From Bullera alba (taxonomy: Eukaryota; Basidiomycota; Tremellomycetes; Tremellales; Bulleraceae): 64,000 nt of DNA. The DNA lies in assembly GCA_001600095.1 (NCBI GenBank), contig BCIX01000007.1, positions 682,001 through 746,000 of the forward strand. The letters are read 5' to 3'. The notes beneath the pieces are model-generated. The model had not been told where the DNA came from. It made no database searches and worked only from the letters and a program-made list of their open reading frames with translations. Both the position numbers and the translations under genes were made by a program. Of this stretch, positions 47,026-60,034 are shown piece after piece. Every line of letters begins with the position of its first letter. Position 1 is the stretch's first letter.

Positions 47026-48373
47026 ATTGCAGCTCTACTCCTCTATACCGGATGCTGTGGAGGGTGGTCGATATAGTCGAGGTGATCTTTTATTTTGACG
47101 CGTGCTGATATTGCAGGGTACAATTGCAACAACTTGACTTTCACAGCCGGACCATGAATCCACCTCTGTGTAGGCTGCCTGGATCCAGACTACAGCGTTG
47201 ATGGTCGGTGTAGTGAGCTGATAGTACACGCGACTGGCAGCAATATGACCTGGACGATGGATGTGGAGGTCACAATGTTTCCGGGACGTGTCGCAGTGAG
47301 GGCAGCTGGCAGATCTCGACTGACTGTCGCGCTGAACGGCATCAACAGCAGCCAGGCCAAAACAGGACAAGGAAGGGTGGCCAGGGCGGCGAGAGTGGGA
47401 TATTGCCGCGGGAATAGGGAATGTGGCACTATTTTTGCTCTATCAGATTACGCTCGAGCCTCGGATGCGTGTTTCAGATTCAAAGCTGTGACCTGCTGCG
47501 ACAGATGCCTGCTCCTCGTTGGCTCCTCGACCACCTGCTTGCTGCTGCTGCTACTGCTTGGATCAGCTTGGATCGCACACCCCAGCTCAAGCTTCAAGCC
47601 TCTTGGTCACGGCGGGGTACCGACACTATGCCAGTCGCGTTGCATGTTGCGATCTGTTGCAAGTCTGCAACGCAGGATGCCTCTCCCGTATGGCAATCTT
47701 GCACGCGGCAGTGACCCGATGTTACCCACACGCCGATCCACACGCGCACACACATGACAACCTTCCCCTCTCCGCTGTCCTTTGGACACTCACCGCTCTG
47801 ACGTCTCATCGCCTTATCTCAATCCATCACATCACTCCATCATCCCATCCTCGTTTCCGCAGTAGCATCAGCATCATCTTTCCCAGTCTTTCCCATGCCG
47901 CATTGAATGCGATAACATGCAGTATGCAATCCTGCTTCTCCCGTCTCACGAGCTTTGAGGTATACCGTATAGCCTCTCCTTTTGAGATCTAGACTCTGCA
48001 GGTAGTCGCCTCGACGTTCAGGTGCCTGGCGCGACTCCGGGAGCACCGAGCTCGTCGACGAGGTCATAGCTACCGGTCAGGGGTAGGCGATCTATGTCTG
48101 ATGTTTTGGAGGTAGATCTGCGAAGCGAGTAGGCAAGGTGGCTACGTGGGATTCCGCTCGAGCGTGCTTGACAAGCAGTCTGATCTCGCTGGTGAGTATT
48201 GTTGCGATACAGTCTCCATGCTCATTGACTGACCTGTAATATCGCATATACATTCAAATCCTCCTCTACTACTCAGCCATCAGCTCCTGCGACTCTCGAT
48301 TTCTCTCGACATGTGGTAGCACAACCCTTCAGAATAGACCTGGAGGGAAGGCCTTTTAGCAACTCTTCTCAAC
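47026..48373. other. Divergent intergenic region
   Basis: Lies between the chromatin ATPase start (minus) and the disordered-protein gene (plus), so it carries both promoters. Frames here are short and unlikely to be coding. Pyrimidine-rich stretches near 47750-47930 and a GTGAGT at about 48191 suggest a long leader with a 5' UTR intron for the plus-strand gene. Confidence 0.4.
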
Positions 48374-51300
48374 ATGCAGTTCACCCACGATCCGAGGTCG
48401 TTGTCGCCTATCACAGAGCTCACCACGCCCGGATCCTTGCGCACCATCGGCCTGCCTTTCGACCTGAACCCATCGTACGAATCGGAGCACGAGGTCGACA
48501 GCAGGTCACCCTCTCCGGCTGGTAGTGCTCAGACCATCGGTTCCGGCGAGACCGTCACCCAGGGAGTCGGATTACACCTACAAGGTCTCGATCCACCCTC
48601 ATCACCAGGTGACGATACCCCTGCGGCCCAAGCATTCGACATAGGTCGTCAACCATCAGTAGAGCCGCCTTCGCTCTATGCCACACCGGAAACATCGCCA
48701 CAACACACCTCGACGATATCCTTCCCGAAAGTCATAATCGAGGCCATCGGGCCCTACCACCCCTCCGCACCCGCAATCAGACCTGGTGGTCTTCCACCCC
48801 CACTCCGCCCCACCTCCGGTTCCATCAAACACTTCACTCCTCCCCCCAGCCCGAATTTAAACCCCAGTGACGAAGCGCGACAGCGATACAACGATCGATA
48901 TGGAATCTCCCCCGGTCTATCGGCTGTTGGAGCCCCAGGTGATTCCCCTTCAACGCCCGAACGAACGCCCGAACGACACACTGGACACCTTGAGCCAGAG
49001 CCGAATTCCGGTTTGGCGGGCGTTGGCGCTGGAGGCAGTAGACCCGGAAGTCGGCCTGGAAGTGTCAGGAGCAGACCCAGCAGCTTCCACGCTAGGCCTG
49101 TGGTCGTCAATCGCAGTCTGAGCGATCTCGCCTTGCCAGACCTCGTGAGTCCCTCCCTACCTCTTGACATTCCACTTTTGACTGAGTAGGAGACAATGCT
49201 GATCCCCCACATTGTAGGCATTTGTGGATCCGATCCTACATGGAGGCTCGATGCCAGCTCTGATCAGTGCGCAGGAGGATCACACTCTCCATGGGATCCC
49301 CTTCCTCTCCGACGAATCTACAGCCGAGGTCTGGCAAAAAGTCAACTCATCCCGCTCATCCCTCGACAAGGGTTCATACAGCCCCAATGGCTCTCGCGTC
49401 TCGCTGGAGAGAGCTGCCGGGAGGTCATCACCTAGAACGTCCAGGATCTCAATCGGGAAGCGATCGCCGACTAAGCTTAGCGTCGTCAGCCTTAGCAGAC
49501 CCAGTAGTCCTGTCAGCAGGCCGGATGTCAGGGCCAGGTCGAGGAGCTATCAGGGGAGTAGAGAGGCGGGTCCCAAGGTCAGACCTAGTACCTACCACGG
49601 CGGTACCGGTACACCAGTCACAACCAGTGACTCGCCTCTGAATCTGCATGCGGAGTCCAGTGTAAGTGCCGATGTTCTTTTGGGAGATCTCAAAAAACTC
49701 CCAAGCTGAATCAAACATAGCCTATACCCATTCCACCGGGTCGACCAAGGGTTTCACTGCGTCGCTCGGACCCAGACTTATCGGGTCTCTTACTATTCTC
49801 CCCCTCTTCCCCCTCTTCACCATCATTGCATCGACGCAAAACCCCACCTCGACGTCGAACAGTCTCGAGTGTCTTTTCCCGGATTTTCGGTGCCGACCCA
49901 TCAAAATCCATTATCACCGACCAGCGAACCCCCGCCGGCGCCCCAGCTCATCGACGTAAGCTGTCCAAGAAGGATCGTCGCTCGGGGAATCGCACCGATG
50001 AGACAGTATACCCGCTCACACCACCCATCCCCACCGACGTTGATGGCGTGGGTGGTCTCGGAGGGGGAGAGTTGGAGATCCCCGTCACTGCGATCCGGAC
50101 TTCGGGCACATTTGGCATCAGAGACGACGGATCCGAGGTCTTCATCCATGACAATGCCAATCAGAGTCCCATCACCTCTCCCCGGGGACTGACACACCGA
50201 TCGAGGACGAAGAGCGGGACCGGGAGCGCCAAGAGGGTCGGGATCAACAGGGTGTTGTATGTCAAGAACATGGATGAACCGGTATTGGAAGACGACGAGT
50301 CTGTGGCCCTTCCCCCTCCTCCTCAGGATCAAGTGGCGGTCGAGCTCACTTCAATGGCCTCCAGTACGGGAAGTCGCGAAGGCGAGACATTCTACACTCC
50401 AGTTGGCATTGGTAGTCCAGCCATCTCGGATACACCAAAGACTTCCACTCCGGATCCGACTACTGGCCTTCCTACGCAGACAATTTCCTCGTTCGATGGC
50501 GCTTTGATTGCATCAGCATTTGGCGGTGCGATCGGGGACGATGAAGCGGATTTCGGCACCATCAAGTCGGTCCACCACATCCGTCAGAGATCTCACTCTC
50601 ACCCCACCGTCTCGTCAGCGCTGTTCGTCCCGCTTGGAGCGCCCATACCCTCCATCCAGGCTCAAAGACCGGGCACCCCTCCGCCCAGTCATGGTCGGAG
50701 GGGCACAGCCTCAAGTACTGCCTCTCAGGGCAAGCGGAGCGACAGTATCAACTCGGCTTCTAGCAGGACCCGAGGTCATAGTACTGGGGTTCCCCCTTCC
50801 AGCGATCTAGGTCCGCCGACACAGCCTTCGGTACAGGTATCACCGACACACCTGCTCCCGGAGACGACACCCCATGGACCCATGAGGGCGCTGACGCCGC
50901 CGGGATCAGCCACATCGGCTAGACATAGGCCATTGCCCAGACCACCAAGTTCAGCCTCGAGACCAGCTTCAGTCGCACACTCATCCACTGACGCCCATCA
51001 CTCCACTGGACATCAAGACGCCTCTGGGCGGAGAGACCTCTCTCAGTACGATGGACCACGGTTACACCTCCCCCCGCCGCCTGAACACGATCCATCACAA
51101 TCGTCGGGTCTTGGTGCTTTGAATGGTGCTGCCCGTCATGACGAACAACCTGCTCCGCATCCACCGCATCATACAGGTATGCCCAGGCAGGAGGGCCAAG
51201 AGGCGAAAGGGAAGCGCGCCTCTGGCACGATCGCACCCGAGCTCCCGGCGCTAATAGCCTCGCATCTGCTCAGCGCACAGGCAGTAGCGCTAATGAAGCA

Positions 51301-52910
51301 TTCGACGGCTATGAGGGAAGCGAGTGAGGCTATGTCCCAAATGGCCAAAGAGTCTCTCGACTGGGGGGGCATACTGCTCAACATGGCCAAGGAGGAGTCT
51401 CCTCATAGTCATCTCAACCCCGACGATGGTCGAGACGCAGGTGGACACACTCAGTCTCCGGGTACGGCAAACAATCGATATGCAAGACAGAGGACTGCAG
51501 CGGAGGAGTTTGATGGGTTAGATGTCAACCTGCCGACATCGGAGCGGGGTGGAGCTAGGGAGGACCACATCGACGGTCTGCCAGCGGGCGCTTACCTCCC
51601 CCACCTGCCGCGTTTCATCCCATCTCAAGGCCCACCTGGATTCTCAGATGCTCCACCAGCCAAAGACCAACTCTCAACTCACTATCGATATTCCCAAGGC
51701 ATCGCCTCCGATCGTGGACACCCTTCCAACGACCTATACCCCACTGCCAACTCCCCCGATGTATCTCCATCTTCATCCACCCCGCCACACCCTTACGCCA
51801 GACGCGCAGTCTCCTGGGCGGACGACGGGGATAGGCTGACGCCCATACCCGCCCGACCGAGCTTTACTAGGTCTCAAACTCGGCTCTCCGCCAAGACGGC
51901 TTCGACGGAGACCTTCGCCAAGGGACACGGACACGATACAGGTCGGAGAACATCTGTTCCGGAGCCACTACCCCTCAGGAAGACGTACGAGCTGCTTAGG
52001 CACGCGGAGAATCTGGGAGCGGAGGGCTGGGAGGGGATACGTGAAGCTGAACTAGCGTGGAGAGAGGCTGTGCAAGCCATGAGGAGCGCTCTCGGCGAGG
52101 CGGACACGCGGAGAAGGATTGAGACCCAACTGGCGAGCCCGAGCTACCACGGAGACGCTGTAAAGGGACCTTCAGATGAAATCAAGGTCGGTCGTCAAAT
52201 GAAAGGTTGATCGCGGTGCTGATGAAGCTGTTTTCCAGCAGCGAGTCCCGCCTTACGACCAAGTACCCCACTCGTTCCTGCCCCGCCGAGAGGACATGCG
52301 GGATTCGACGGATGGTGCGAGGTTGAGAAGTACGGGAGATCCGGGCAAAGCTCAGTGGATACTCGGTCCACATTCCGGCATACCTCACTCATCCGTGCCT
52401 AACCACCCTTCAGCAGATGTTCGGGAGGTGAACTTTGGGTATACCGACTTACACCTCGGACTCGACCCCGTGTTCAAAGTACCGCCCAAGCACGCCTCTC
52501 AGCTCGATAAGACTCAACACATTGGGCTACAGGGCAGCTACGACTCGTTTACCAGTTATCCAGCATCCCAGATATCTGGGAGGGATTCGCGAGGGAGAGC
52601 CGAGTCGAAAAAGCTATCCAAGAGTCGACTTGGCCGCGACGCTCAAGGCAGCAGCGTTCCCAGCAGGAGAAAGAGGGTCGACGAAGTGAAAAGGGTGCCC
52701 TCGCCGAGGATCGCTAGCAAGAGGGGGTCAGTCGCATCCCGAGACGGCGGCCAAGGTGGAGACACGGGCAATAGGCAACAAGGCAGACCAGGGAAGGTGA
52801 AGGAAAAGGTCAAAGTCTTCGAGAGCGAGTATGAACATCAGCAAGGCCTGGGCGGTTCCACTTTCAGAAAGAAGCACTGGTGGTCAAGGCGGGTCACAGC
52901 GGCTGAATGA
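48374..52910 (+). CDS. Large intrinsically disordered protein of unknown function
   Basis: Predicted 1450 residues from exons 48374-49144, 49218-49661, 49721-52186 and 52239-52910, all joined in phase 0. Composition is Ser/Pro/Thr/Gly-rich with many SP/TP and RxxS sites typical of phosphorylated scaffolds. Conserved-looking islands are RRRTVSSVFSRIFGADPSK, a helical stretch ELPALIASHLLSAQAVALMKHS followed by AMREASEAMSQMAKESLDW (about 51235-51365), a short helix LPLRKTYELLRHAENLGAEGW, and a basic C-terminus ending FRKKHWWSRRV. No signal peptide, membrane helix or catalytic motif is seen. The last intron uses a weak GTCGGT donor. I do not recognise a family. Confidence 0.75.
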
Positions 52911-53126
52911 GGTGTCGCTCAGGCTGGCAAGAGGAACGGAAACACGACCCATCTCGCACATAGCAAAGGCATAGATATACATACAGTGCTGATACGACTA
53001 TGAATGATTAATGAGTGATGAGTGATCGATGATAGAGGGGGTGTGAAGATGAAGCTCGGGTATTGAACAACTGCAAATTCTTAGTCTCTTTCCTATACTG
53101 ACAGCACTGACTGCTCATGGGTATGA

Positions 53127-55678
53127 TCAATGCTGCTCCACCTCCAACCCCAGTATCTTCTCCATCTTGCCCAACCCGACCTACACAAGTCAGCGCGGTC
53201 CCTCCCTGCGAGTCGCACTGGACGAGCTGCTCACCAGCAGGTTGTCCCGGGATACCGAGAATGTAATCCTGTACCAGCCCGCTTTGGCATTATGATATGC
53301 CGTCCCTGGCGCCTAGAGTAGGGTTCAGCTCCCTTCTGCCCAATATCCACATCGACAAGACACAGATGTGAGGGATAAGGACTCACAACGTAAACACCCC
53401 CATCGAGCAGTCTCTGGAATACCTTCTTCTCCGTCATGGCATCGGAGAAGCCCAACTTGGCTCCGAGATTGACCCAGATGAAGTGTCCGCTGCGCATGGT
53501 CAGCTTGTATGTCTTGATCTTTGATTTTATCCTATCTCGAAAAACGAGGACATCTCGCAGCGGCGATAATGACTCACGCGTTCACATTGGCAACGGGCAC
53601 ACCCCGTTCCTCGAACCATTTCCGAATGAAAGCATGAGCCTCGCCCAACCTGGCCTTGTTGGTGGCTATGAAGCTGCTGAGGTAAGCTTTATCATTCAAC
53701 AACGACGAGAAGATCACATCGGCGGGCGAGGAGACTGCCGAGACAGGTTCAGCTTCTAACTCCTGCCTGGACCCGAGACGCACTCTTCATGAGCATCGAC
53801 GTGCTGGCCATTGCGCGGAGCAAGAGAGGATTGTGCTGAGAGATCAGGGCGCCGATACGTAGTCCATTCGCACAGAAGCTATCACTAGTCAGTGGGTTCC
53901 CCAACAGCATTGTCGGTCTTGGCTCACTCTTTGGACATCCCGTGTATGACTGACTCGGTCAGTACACCTTCAATCAGGCCAGGGGTCGACTCACTGTGTA
54001 GACGGGCTTTGTCGAATGTGATGCCAAGTTCAGTCTCCACGTCGAGATTCATCATGCTGGTGAAGGGTACCGCAGCTGGGAAGTCTGCACCAAAGATATT
54101 CGTCAGACAACAAGTCACGGTCTCAAGAGTCGCAGAGCCCACCCTTGTTCTCGTACACGCTCATAGCGTAGATCTCGTCCGAAATCAGATGCAGATCCTT
54201 CTCCTCGCAGAATCGAGCATAGGCCAGGAGTGTGTCTCGGGGGTATGTCCTTCCCAGTGGGTTCTGGGGGTTACAGAGGATCTAGAAACGATGAATCAGC
54301 TGGCCTGACGATATTGGGGTAATAACACAGTCACTTACCACTGCTCTAACCACGATATTGTCTCTCCGGCACTGCTCGTACGCCGCATGGAATGCGTCCA
54401 TGGATCCAGGGGAGAACGCGTCGTCGCCATCGGACACGTCGACGGGAATCAACCTGACTCTAGCTCGACCAATCAAGTCGCGATCAAATCCGGTATAGCT
54501 AGAACACATCAGCACATGTACTAGACTATGGGGGCCGGGATTTTGCTCACTAAGGCGCGGCTAGGAGGATCGCCTCGCCCTCGTCCATCACCGTATATAT
54601 GAGCTGATCGAGCACTGCCGCAGAGTCAGTTCTTCTGGGTCTTCGTGTAGCTCAATCAAGTCCAGCACAAACCCGCTGAACATCCGACACCTGGGTGAAC
54701 CGCATTGTCAGCATAAGTCGCAGTGGAGCTCGGCACACTCACCAGTGATGATTTGATCGGGAAGGACGGTCTCGTGAGGAGCGAAGTAGCTGAGATATGT
54801 CAGCTCGTACATGAGATCACAAAGTATCGGCCAGCTCACTCGTTGTAGAACCCGGCAAGAGCTTTGTTGATCCGCCGACTGCCCCAGAGATGATCGCCGT
54901 AGGATAAGTCAGAGGCGAGGAAGCCGTTTAGCAGGGCTTTAGAGAAGTACTGGTTTGGGTCAAATACTGAACGCTTCAAGTATGCTCACCTCTAGGCACT
55001 CTGCTTCCATCAGGAAGTTCTCGGCTACTCCCCTACATCAAGGTCGGTAAAGTAATGCCCGAGTCGAGGTGCACTTCACTCACAGTGAGACGATTCCACG
55101 GGGGTTCGTCTTGCAGTTGTATTCTAACCTAAATCAACAGGACGTTGCAGTAGAGATTAAAGCCACTTACGGTCCTTGAAGAGACAGCTGAATCGCTCGA
55201 TGAGGGGTCCGGCGTCCGGACCGCCTGTTGCCCTATCGCTCAACTTTGGTCCCAAGTAGATCCTCCTCTGTTCCTCCCTCGAGCCAATGATACTCGACGG
55301 TCTTGGATCGGGGGGTGCTGGAAACCGGGCCATGACTGGTCCTCGGCCCCTTTGCACACCTTCACTGACGGCCCTGACGTGTTTGCCGCTGCCGACGTAC
55401 TCGTCGGAAGGGGTGAAAGGCGGCGGTGGGGGAAGAGAGGAGATTGACAGGTGAGTCAAGCACGAGATGAGGGTATCGCACTCCGCTAGATCGTACCCTT
55501 CTCCTCCTATGTCCGGCAGCTCGCCTTTGGCAGCATGGCCATGGACATCCTCCTCAACCTCATGGTCATCGCGGGAGGCTCGGGTGTCGTCGTGTTTATG
55601 ATGCGCGGAAACAGGCGATGGGAGACCGCACGGCGCTTGGAGCGACCATCGCGTCTCCACGTGTGTTGGTCTGGGCAT
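53127..55678 (-). CDS. PLP-dependent class I aminotransferase, ACC-synthase-like
   Basis: Fold-type I pyridoxal-phosphate enzyme of the group that includes 1-aminocyclopropane-1-carboxylate synthase and fungal relatives used in secondary metabolism or amino-acid turnover. Many short introns interrupt it. Spliced hallmarks are YNCKTNPRGIVSLGVAENFL near the substrate site, AAPYYTGFDRDL, CNPQNPLGRTY, the cofactor Asp in HLISDEIYAMSVY, the Schiff-base Lys in VIHGMSKDFCANGLRIG, HFIWVNLG, and a C-terminal TFSVSRDNLLVG with the carboxylate-binding Arg. The protein ends LGLEVEQH. Unusual is an N-terminal extension of about 170 residues (from MPRPTHVETRW) rich in His/Asp/Pro before the catalytic fold. 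The true start could lie further downstream, but no better ATG was found. The substrate cannot be deduced. Confidence 0.87.
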
Positions 55679-56542
55679 GATAGTGGTGAGTGACGTGCAG
55701 AGGACGTGTCGGGGTTCAGTGATCAGCGCGTCGAAGTGCGTGTCCGGGTGTGAGCAGGTAAGAAGGGTTGAGAACGGGATGAAAGCGAAGCTGAGTTGCC
55801 CACAACGTGGAGTCAAGTGGAAACACGCGTACAAAGTCTGCTCACATGACCTCTGGCTCGCTGCGACTCGGCTGTGTATTCGGACAACGCCAGCCCTCTC
55901 TGTTCCGAATGACCACCTCGCAAGCTACACACGATCAGATCTTTGTCCAATTTAGATCAAGAGATTGGAAAAGATAAGCGACAACCAGAGCCGTATGGAC
56001 AAGGTCCGCGCGGGTCCCCCCAGTCGGGCATATCCGAACTCGGGTGGCAAACAACGGGAGCAGATGAATCACCACTATAACATCCCACGCCACGTCATGC
56101 TACACAGAGTTGCCCCAAGATTTCAGAAGTAGCCGGTCGCCGGGTGAGGTCAGTCACCATCCAAGAACACCCGTCACTCCAAGGCTCGCTGACTCTGGAG
56201 CAGTTACTTGCAGCAACGCCCGAGGAACTACTGCAACGATCATCTTGGACGACCCTTCGCCGGAGTGAAGAGCTCGCAGTATCGAGCAAAGGACCACCCA
56301 GGGACCGGACAAAGGGCCCCGCTATCTACGATCCAGGATCCCCTCCGCCGGGACTCGTGTGACAGGAAGGACAACAAGCTCTTCTCCAAGACAAGTCGAA
56401 GACAAGTTGAAGGACAGGATATCAGGTCGACAACTTTTAGGCAGCGCATATCCTACGCGGCACAGCGCTGTTTCTAAGGCGGTTTACCACTCTGCGTGTT
56501 CTCCACAACCGAGGCTGTTGACACCTCAGAACATTGCCCAGT
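55679..56542. other. Divergent promoter region between aminotransferase and Nudix genes
   Basis: No gene is seen; frames are short and lack coding character. It must hold both promoters. No clear TATA box was found. Confidence 0.4.
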
Positions 56543-58647
56543 ATGGCTGGTATGTCACCCATGGCCTCAGCCTTTAGTCATGCTCACACTGCCTATCAGA
56601 CACTCTCACCCCCCCTGAATCACTACACCTCCTCCTCCATTCGCTGCGCACAACGCCGCCGCGCTTGATCCAATCACCACCTGCTCAACCACGACGAGCC
56701 TCCGTCGCTCTCATCATCCGCGTACGACCGTCCCCGGATCTGGCATTCGAGGGCCATGTGCCTCAAGGCTGGACCGGGCCAGTCGTCCCGGAATCCGACT
56801 TTGGACTGGGGTACGGTATCGAGGACTTCTTCAGACTTCGTGAGCAGTTGTCTCCTCAGAGGTTGTATTCCTGCTGATGACTTGATAGCCTGGGTTAACC
56901 ACCCCACGTCGACACCCGAGCTATTATTTATACGGCGCTCCCAAGCAACATCCTCGTCGTCTTCATCCTCCTCCTCGTCCTCCTCGCAGCATCGCTGGTC
57001 GTCACATATCGCCTTTCCAGGTGGAAGACAAGAGCCAGCCGATGAGAGCGCGCTGTATACCGCCCTGAGGGAGACGTGGGAGGAGATCGGGGTGGACCTG
57101 GCAGAAAGGGAGTTTGTTCAAGTTGGCAGACTGGACGAGAGGGAGATTACCACGAGTTTAGGGAAGAGGCTGTTGATGATTCTCAGTCCATTCGGTATGT
57201 AGCCAACGTTGCCAGCGTCGCCAGCCAATTTCAGGGCTGACGTGAAAGTGTAGTCTTCCTGCAGACATCGCCCTTTAGCCCGCCTCCGGAGCTGCAAGCT
57301 GTGAGTCAGCTGTCAGCCTGCCGAATCCTCCACATTGCAGCTGACTCCTACTCCTAGTCTGAGGTGTCTTCAGTGCACTGGATACCCTTCTCATCCTTGA
57401 CACCGCCGTTCTCGGCTTCGCAATGGGCCCATATCGAGATTGACATCTCTACCCGTCTCTCTCCCAGGAACAAGTTCATCCGCTGGGCTCTCAGAGGTCT
57501 CGTCGGGAAGATGGAGTGAGTCTCCACGGAGATTGCATCTGACAGAGCTAACCCTGCTCTAGGTTCGGATGTGTGCTGCTGCCAGACGAGCCGGATCATG
57601 TCGCAGAAGGCTTTGACATGGACATGGAGTTTGTCGAACCTGCAGAAGGGGGCAGTGGCAGTTGGTACAACCAAGCCGAGGGAAAGCGGATGTTGCGATT
57701 ATGGGGATTGAGTCTGGGCATGACACTGTGAGTCTCCACCGCCTCTCTGCCGGGATAGCCATGCTAAGACGGATTCTAGGGACCTTCTGGCCCATCTCCC
57801 TGCTGGACCATCCCCTGCGCCCCTAGTCCTACCTCGCTCGAGATCCTCGTCCTCGGCGTCGCCCACCCGACTTTATGGACCCAGAACGCCCGTCACCGTG
57901 ACGTCAACATTTGACGATCAATGGGACGATGCGCAGAAAGCTATTGTATCCAAGGCTGGAGGTCCCACTTCGCCAATACAGCCAATGTCGAGATTGAACG
58001 GAGGCTCAGAGCCCTCCTCTTCCAACGCGGGTGATGGCCCCGGGAGCGCGACTGGTTTGAAGACACAAGTGCAGTCTGGGAGCGGCGCAGTTCTTACTAG
58101 AATAGCAAGTATGGGCAAAGTTGACGTTAAGGGCGGCAAGAGAACGCGGCGAGGCGTCGGACCCGGCGTGACGTGAGTCAAACACAGCCCTCCTCGACGC
58201 AGAATGGACAATGAGCTGATCTGAGTCTCCTTAGTGCCGTCTTCCCGAGATTTTCGTATCCTGATGTTAACTTCTGGATATGGTAAGCGATACCCCCAGA
58301 ACCCATTCGTATCTGAGAGTGGCTGACGATATGCGATGTAGGATCTTTGGCAGGAAATATAGAAAAGTCATAAAGGGCTGGGAAGCATCCATGCGCGGAC
58401 CCATCCGACCCGCTGATAGGAGGTGAGTAGTTCCTCCCCTGCACGCCACCTCGACGGACAGCACGCTGATACGACGGTGAACAGGATGAACTGGTCTGGA
58501 GCGGCTCTATCAACGTTTTACACGGCTGTGCGACAGGCCCTAGTGGTCGCTATAATAATCAGGGCATTGGCTACAGGCGTCGGACTGGCAGGACTGACGT
58601 GGTGGCTCTGGGGCAAATGGGGCGGCGGACAGCTCGGTGAATTGTAG
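56543..58647 (+). CDS. Nudix hydrolase, CoA-diphosphatase type, with C-terminal hydrophobic segment
   Basis: Predicted 335 residues. The first exon is only seven bases (56543-56549, ATGGCTG) and joins 56600 to give MADTLTPPESLHLLLHSL. The other exons are 56889-57194, 57254-57300, 57358-57515, 57563-57727, 57780-58172, 58235-58282, 58342-58422 and 58485-58647. RRASVALIIRVRP starts the Nudix fold, and IAFPGGRQEP with ADESALYTALRETWEEIGV is the Nudix box in its CoA/acyl-CoA diphosphatase (Pcd1/NUDT7-type) form, with REtxEExG for metal binding. A poly-Ser run precedes it. The C-terminal third is not part of the usual enzyme: a Ser/Gly-rich linker, an aromatic/basic patch (VNFWIWIFGRKYRKVIKG) and a hydrophobic helix (ALVVAIIIRALATGVGLAGL) near the end. 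This suggests membrane attachment; Pcd1 enzymes are usually peroxisomal. Confidence 0.87.
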
Positions 58648-59052
58648 CCTGGTCGTGGCAGTACTTCAGTGCAAGTGATGGGTGTACAGTGGATCTGGGA
58701 TGGATACACTGTATATGGCTTCCTCTTGACATCCGATCCGCCTCTCTATGCATGGCGGTCACAGTATGCCGTGGGTGATTAGATACGTGCTATGCAGTCT
58801 GCTATTCTCGGTACCGACCACCACTTGACCACCACCCACCTGTCACACCCGGCTATTGGAATCAGCCGTGCGGTGATTAGTCAAATGTCCACCTGATCCT
58901 CTGTTTTCTTGCTTCGGACACCACTCTTGCTTGGCCTCTCCTCTTGTGTAATTGTGCAGTACACGAATCAATTCTTGACTCTGCGGCACACTCGCCTTTC
59001 GACATACCTTACAAATCGTACACAGACTCCATAACCACCTGGCACAAACACA
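58648..59052. other. Spacer between Nudix and Mpo1-like genes
   Basis: Carries the Nudix 3' end and the promoter of the Mpo1-like gene, with no recognisable gene. Confidence 0.4.
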
Positions 59053-60034
59053 ATGTCCGCAACGCAGAAGGCGGCAAAGGGGCAGGATGTTGTCGAGCCC
59101 AAGGCCAAGCACTCTGGACCCGACTTTGAGAGCGAGGTGGGTGGCCCGAGGCACCACACGCTGTCTGGTCACCATGCAGCGGTGAGGATGATGCGCTGAC
59201 GGGTGACAGCTCGAGTTCTACGGGTCGTACCACTTCAATTTCTACAACAAGGCCATCCACTTTGTTTGCATCCCCTTGATCATGTGGTGGGTATCGAGGT
59301 TCCTAAGCAGAGATGGGTTGTTATGCCGGCTGAGCAGACGCTGACGCTCGTCCACGCGAATAGGTCGAGCCATATCCTGCTCTCGCATCTCACTCTACCG
59401 GGAACTGAGCCGCATCTACTGGCCAAGGGTTTCGCATACCAACCCTCTATTGCTATGCTCGCCGCCATTGGCTATCAACTGTATTACCTTTACCTCGAGC
59501 CCGTCGCCGGAGTGAGTCTCACACATTCTAAACTCTGTATTCCTCTTTGGCTTTGACTAACTGACCACGACGACAGGCAACATTCCTCCCATGGACCCTA
59601 ATTAGTTATCTGACGGCGACATACCTCGCCAAGTTCCCTTCTGCGGGTATACCCTATTCCTCCGCCGCCAATCCCTCTTCAACCCCGTTCGCCTGGTTGG
59701 TCTTCACGTCCTCGTGGATCGCGCAATTCATAGGACATGGCTTCTTTGAGAAAAGGGCTCCGGCGCTCAAAGACAATTTGGTTCAGGGTACGTCTTACCC
59801 CTCCCTCATGGTGGAGCGACGGGCTAATGTCTTGTAGCACTAGTGACGGCGCCGTTCTTCGTCCATCTGGAACTCCTCTTCGATGTGCTAGGCTGTAAGT
59901 GAAGACACCAAGTCGATATGAACGCTACTGAAAGGGTACTAGACAAGCCAGAGGTCAATAAGCGAGTGAAGAGGAGGATCGCGAACAGAGTCCATGCGAT
60001 GCGAAAGCAGGACAAGGAGAAGGCCAAGGCGTGA
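59053..60034 (+). CDS. Mpo1-like (DUF962) ER membrane protein
   Basis: Predicted 222-residue multispanning protein of the Mpo1/YGL010w family; yeast Mpo1 is an Fe2+-dependent dioxygenase in alpha-oxidation of 2-hydroxy fatty acids from phytosphingosine. Exons are 59053-59136, 59210-59286, 59364-59511, 59577-59787, 59838-59894 and 59943-60034. Conserved parts are YGSYHFNFYNKAIHFVCIPLI with the family His residues, and FIGHGFFEKRAPAL, the second conserved His motif. Four or so hydrophobic segments are seen (HFVCIPLIMW, AMLAAIGYQLYYLY, TLISYLTATYLA, TAPFFVHLELLFDVLG). The C-terminus is short and basic (KRRIANRVHAMRKQDKEKAKA), ending in Lys-rich residues compatible with ER retention. Confidence 0.9.
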
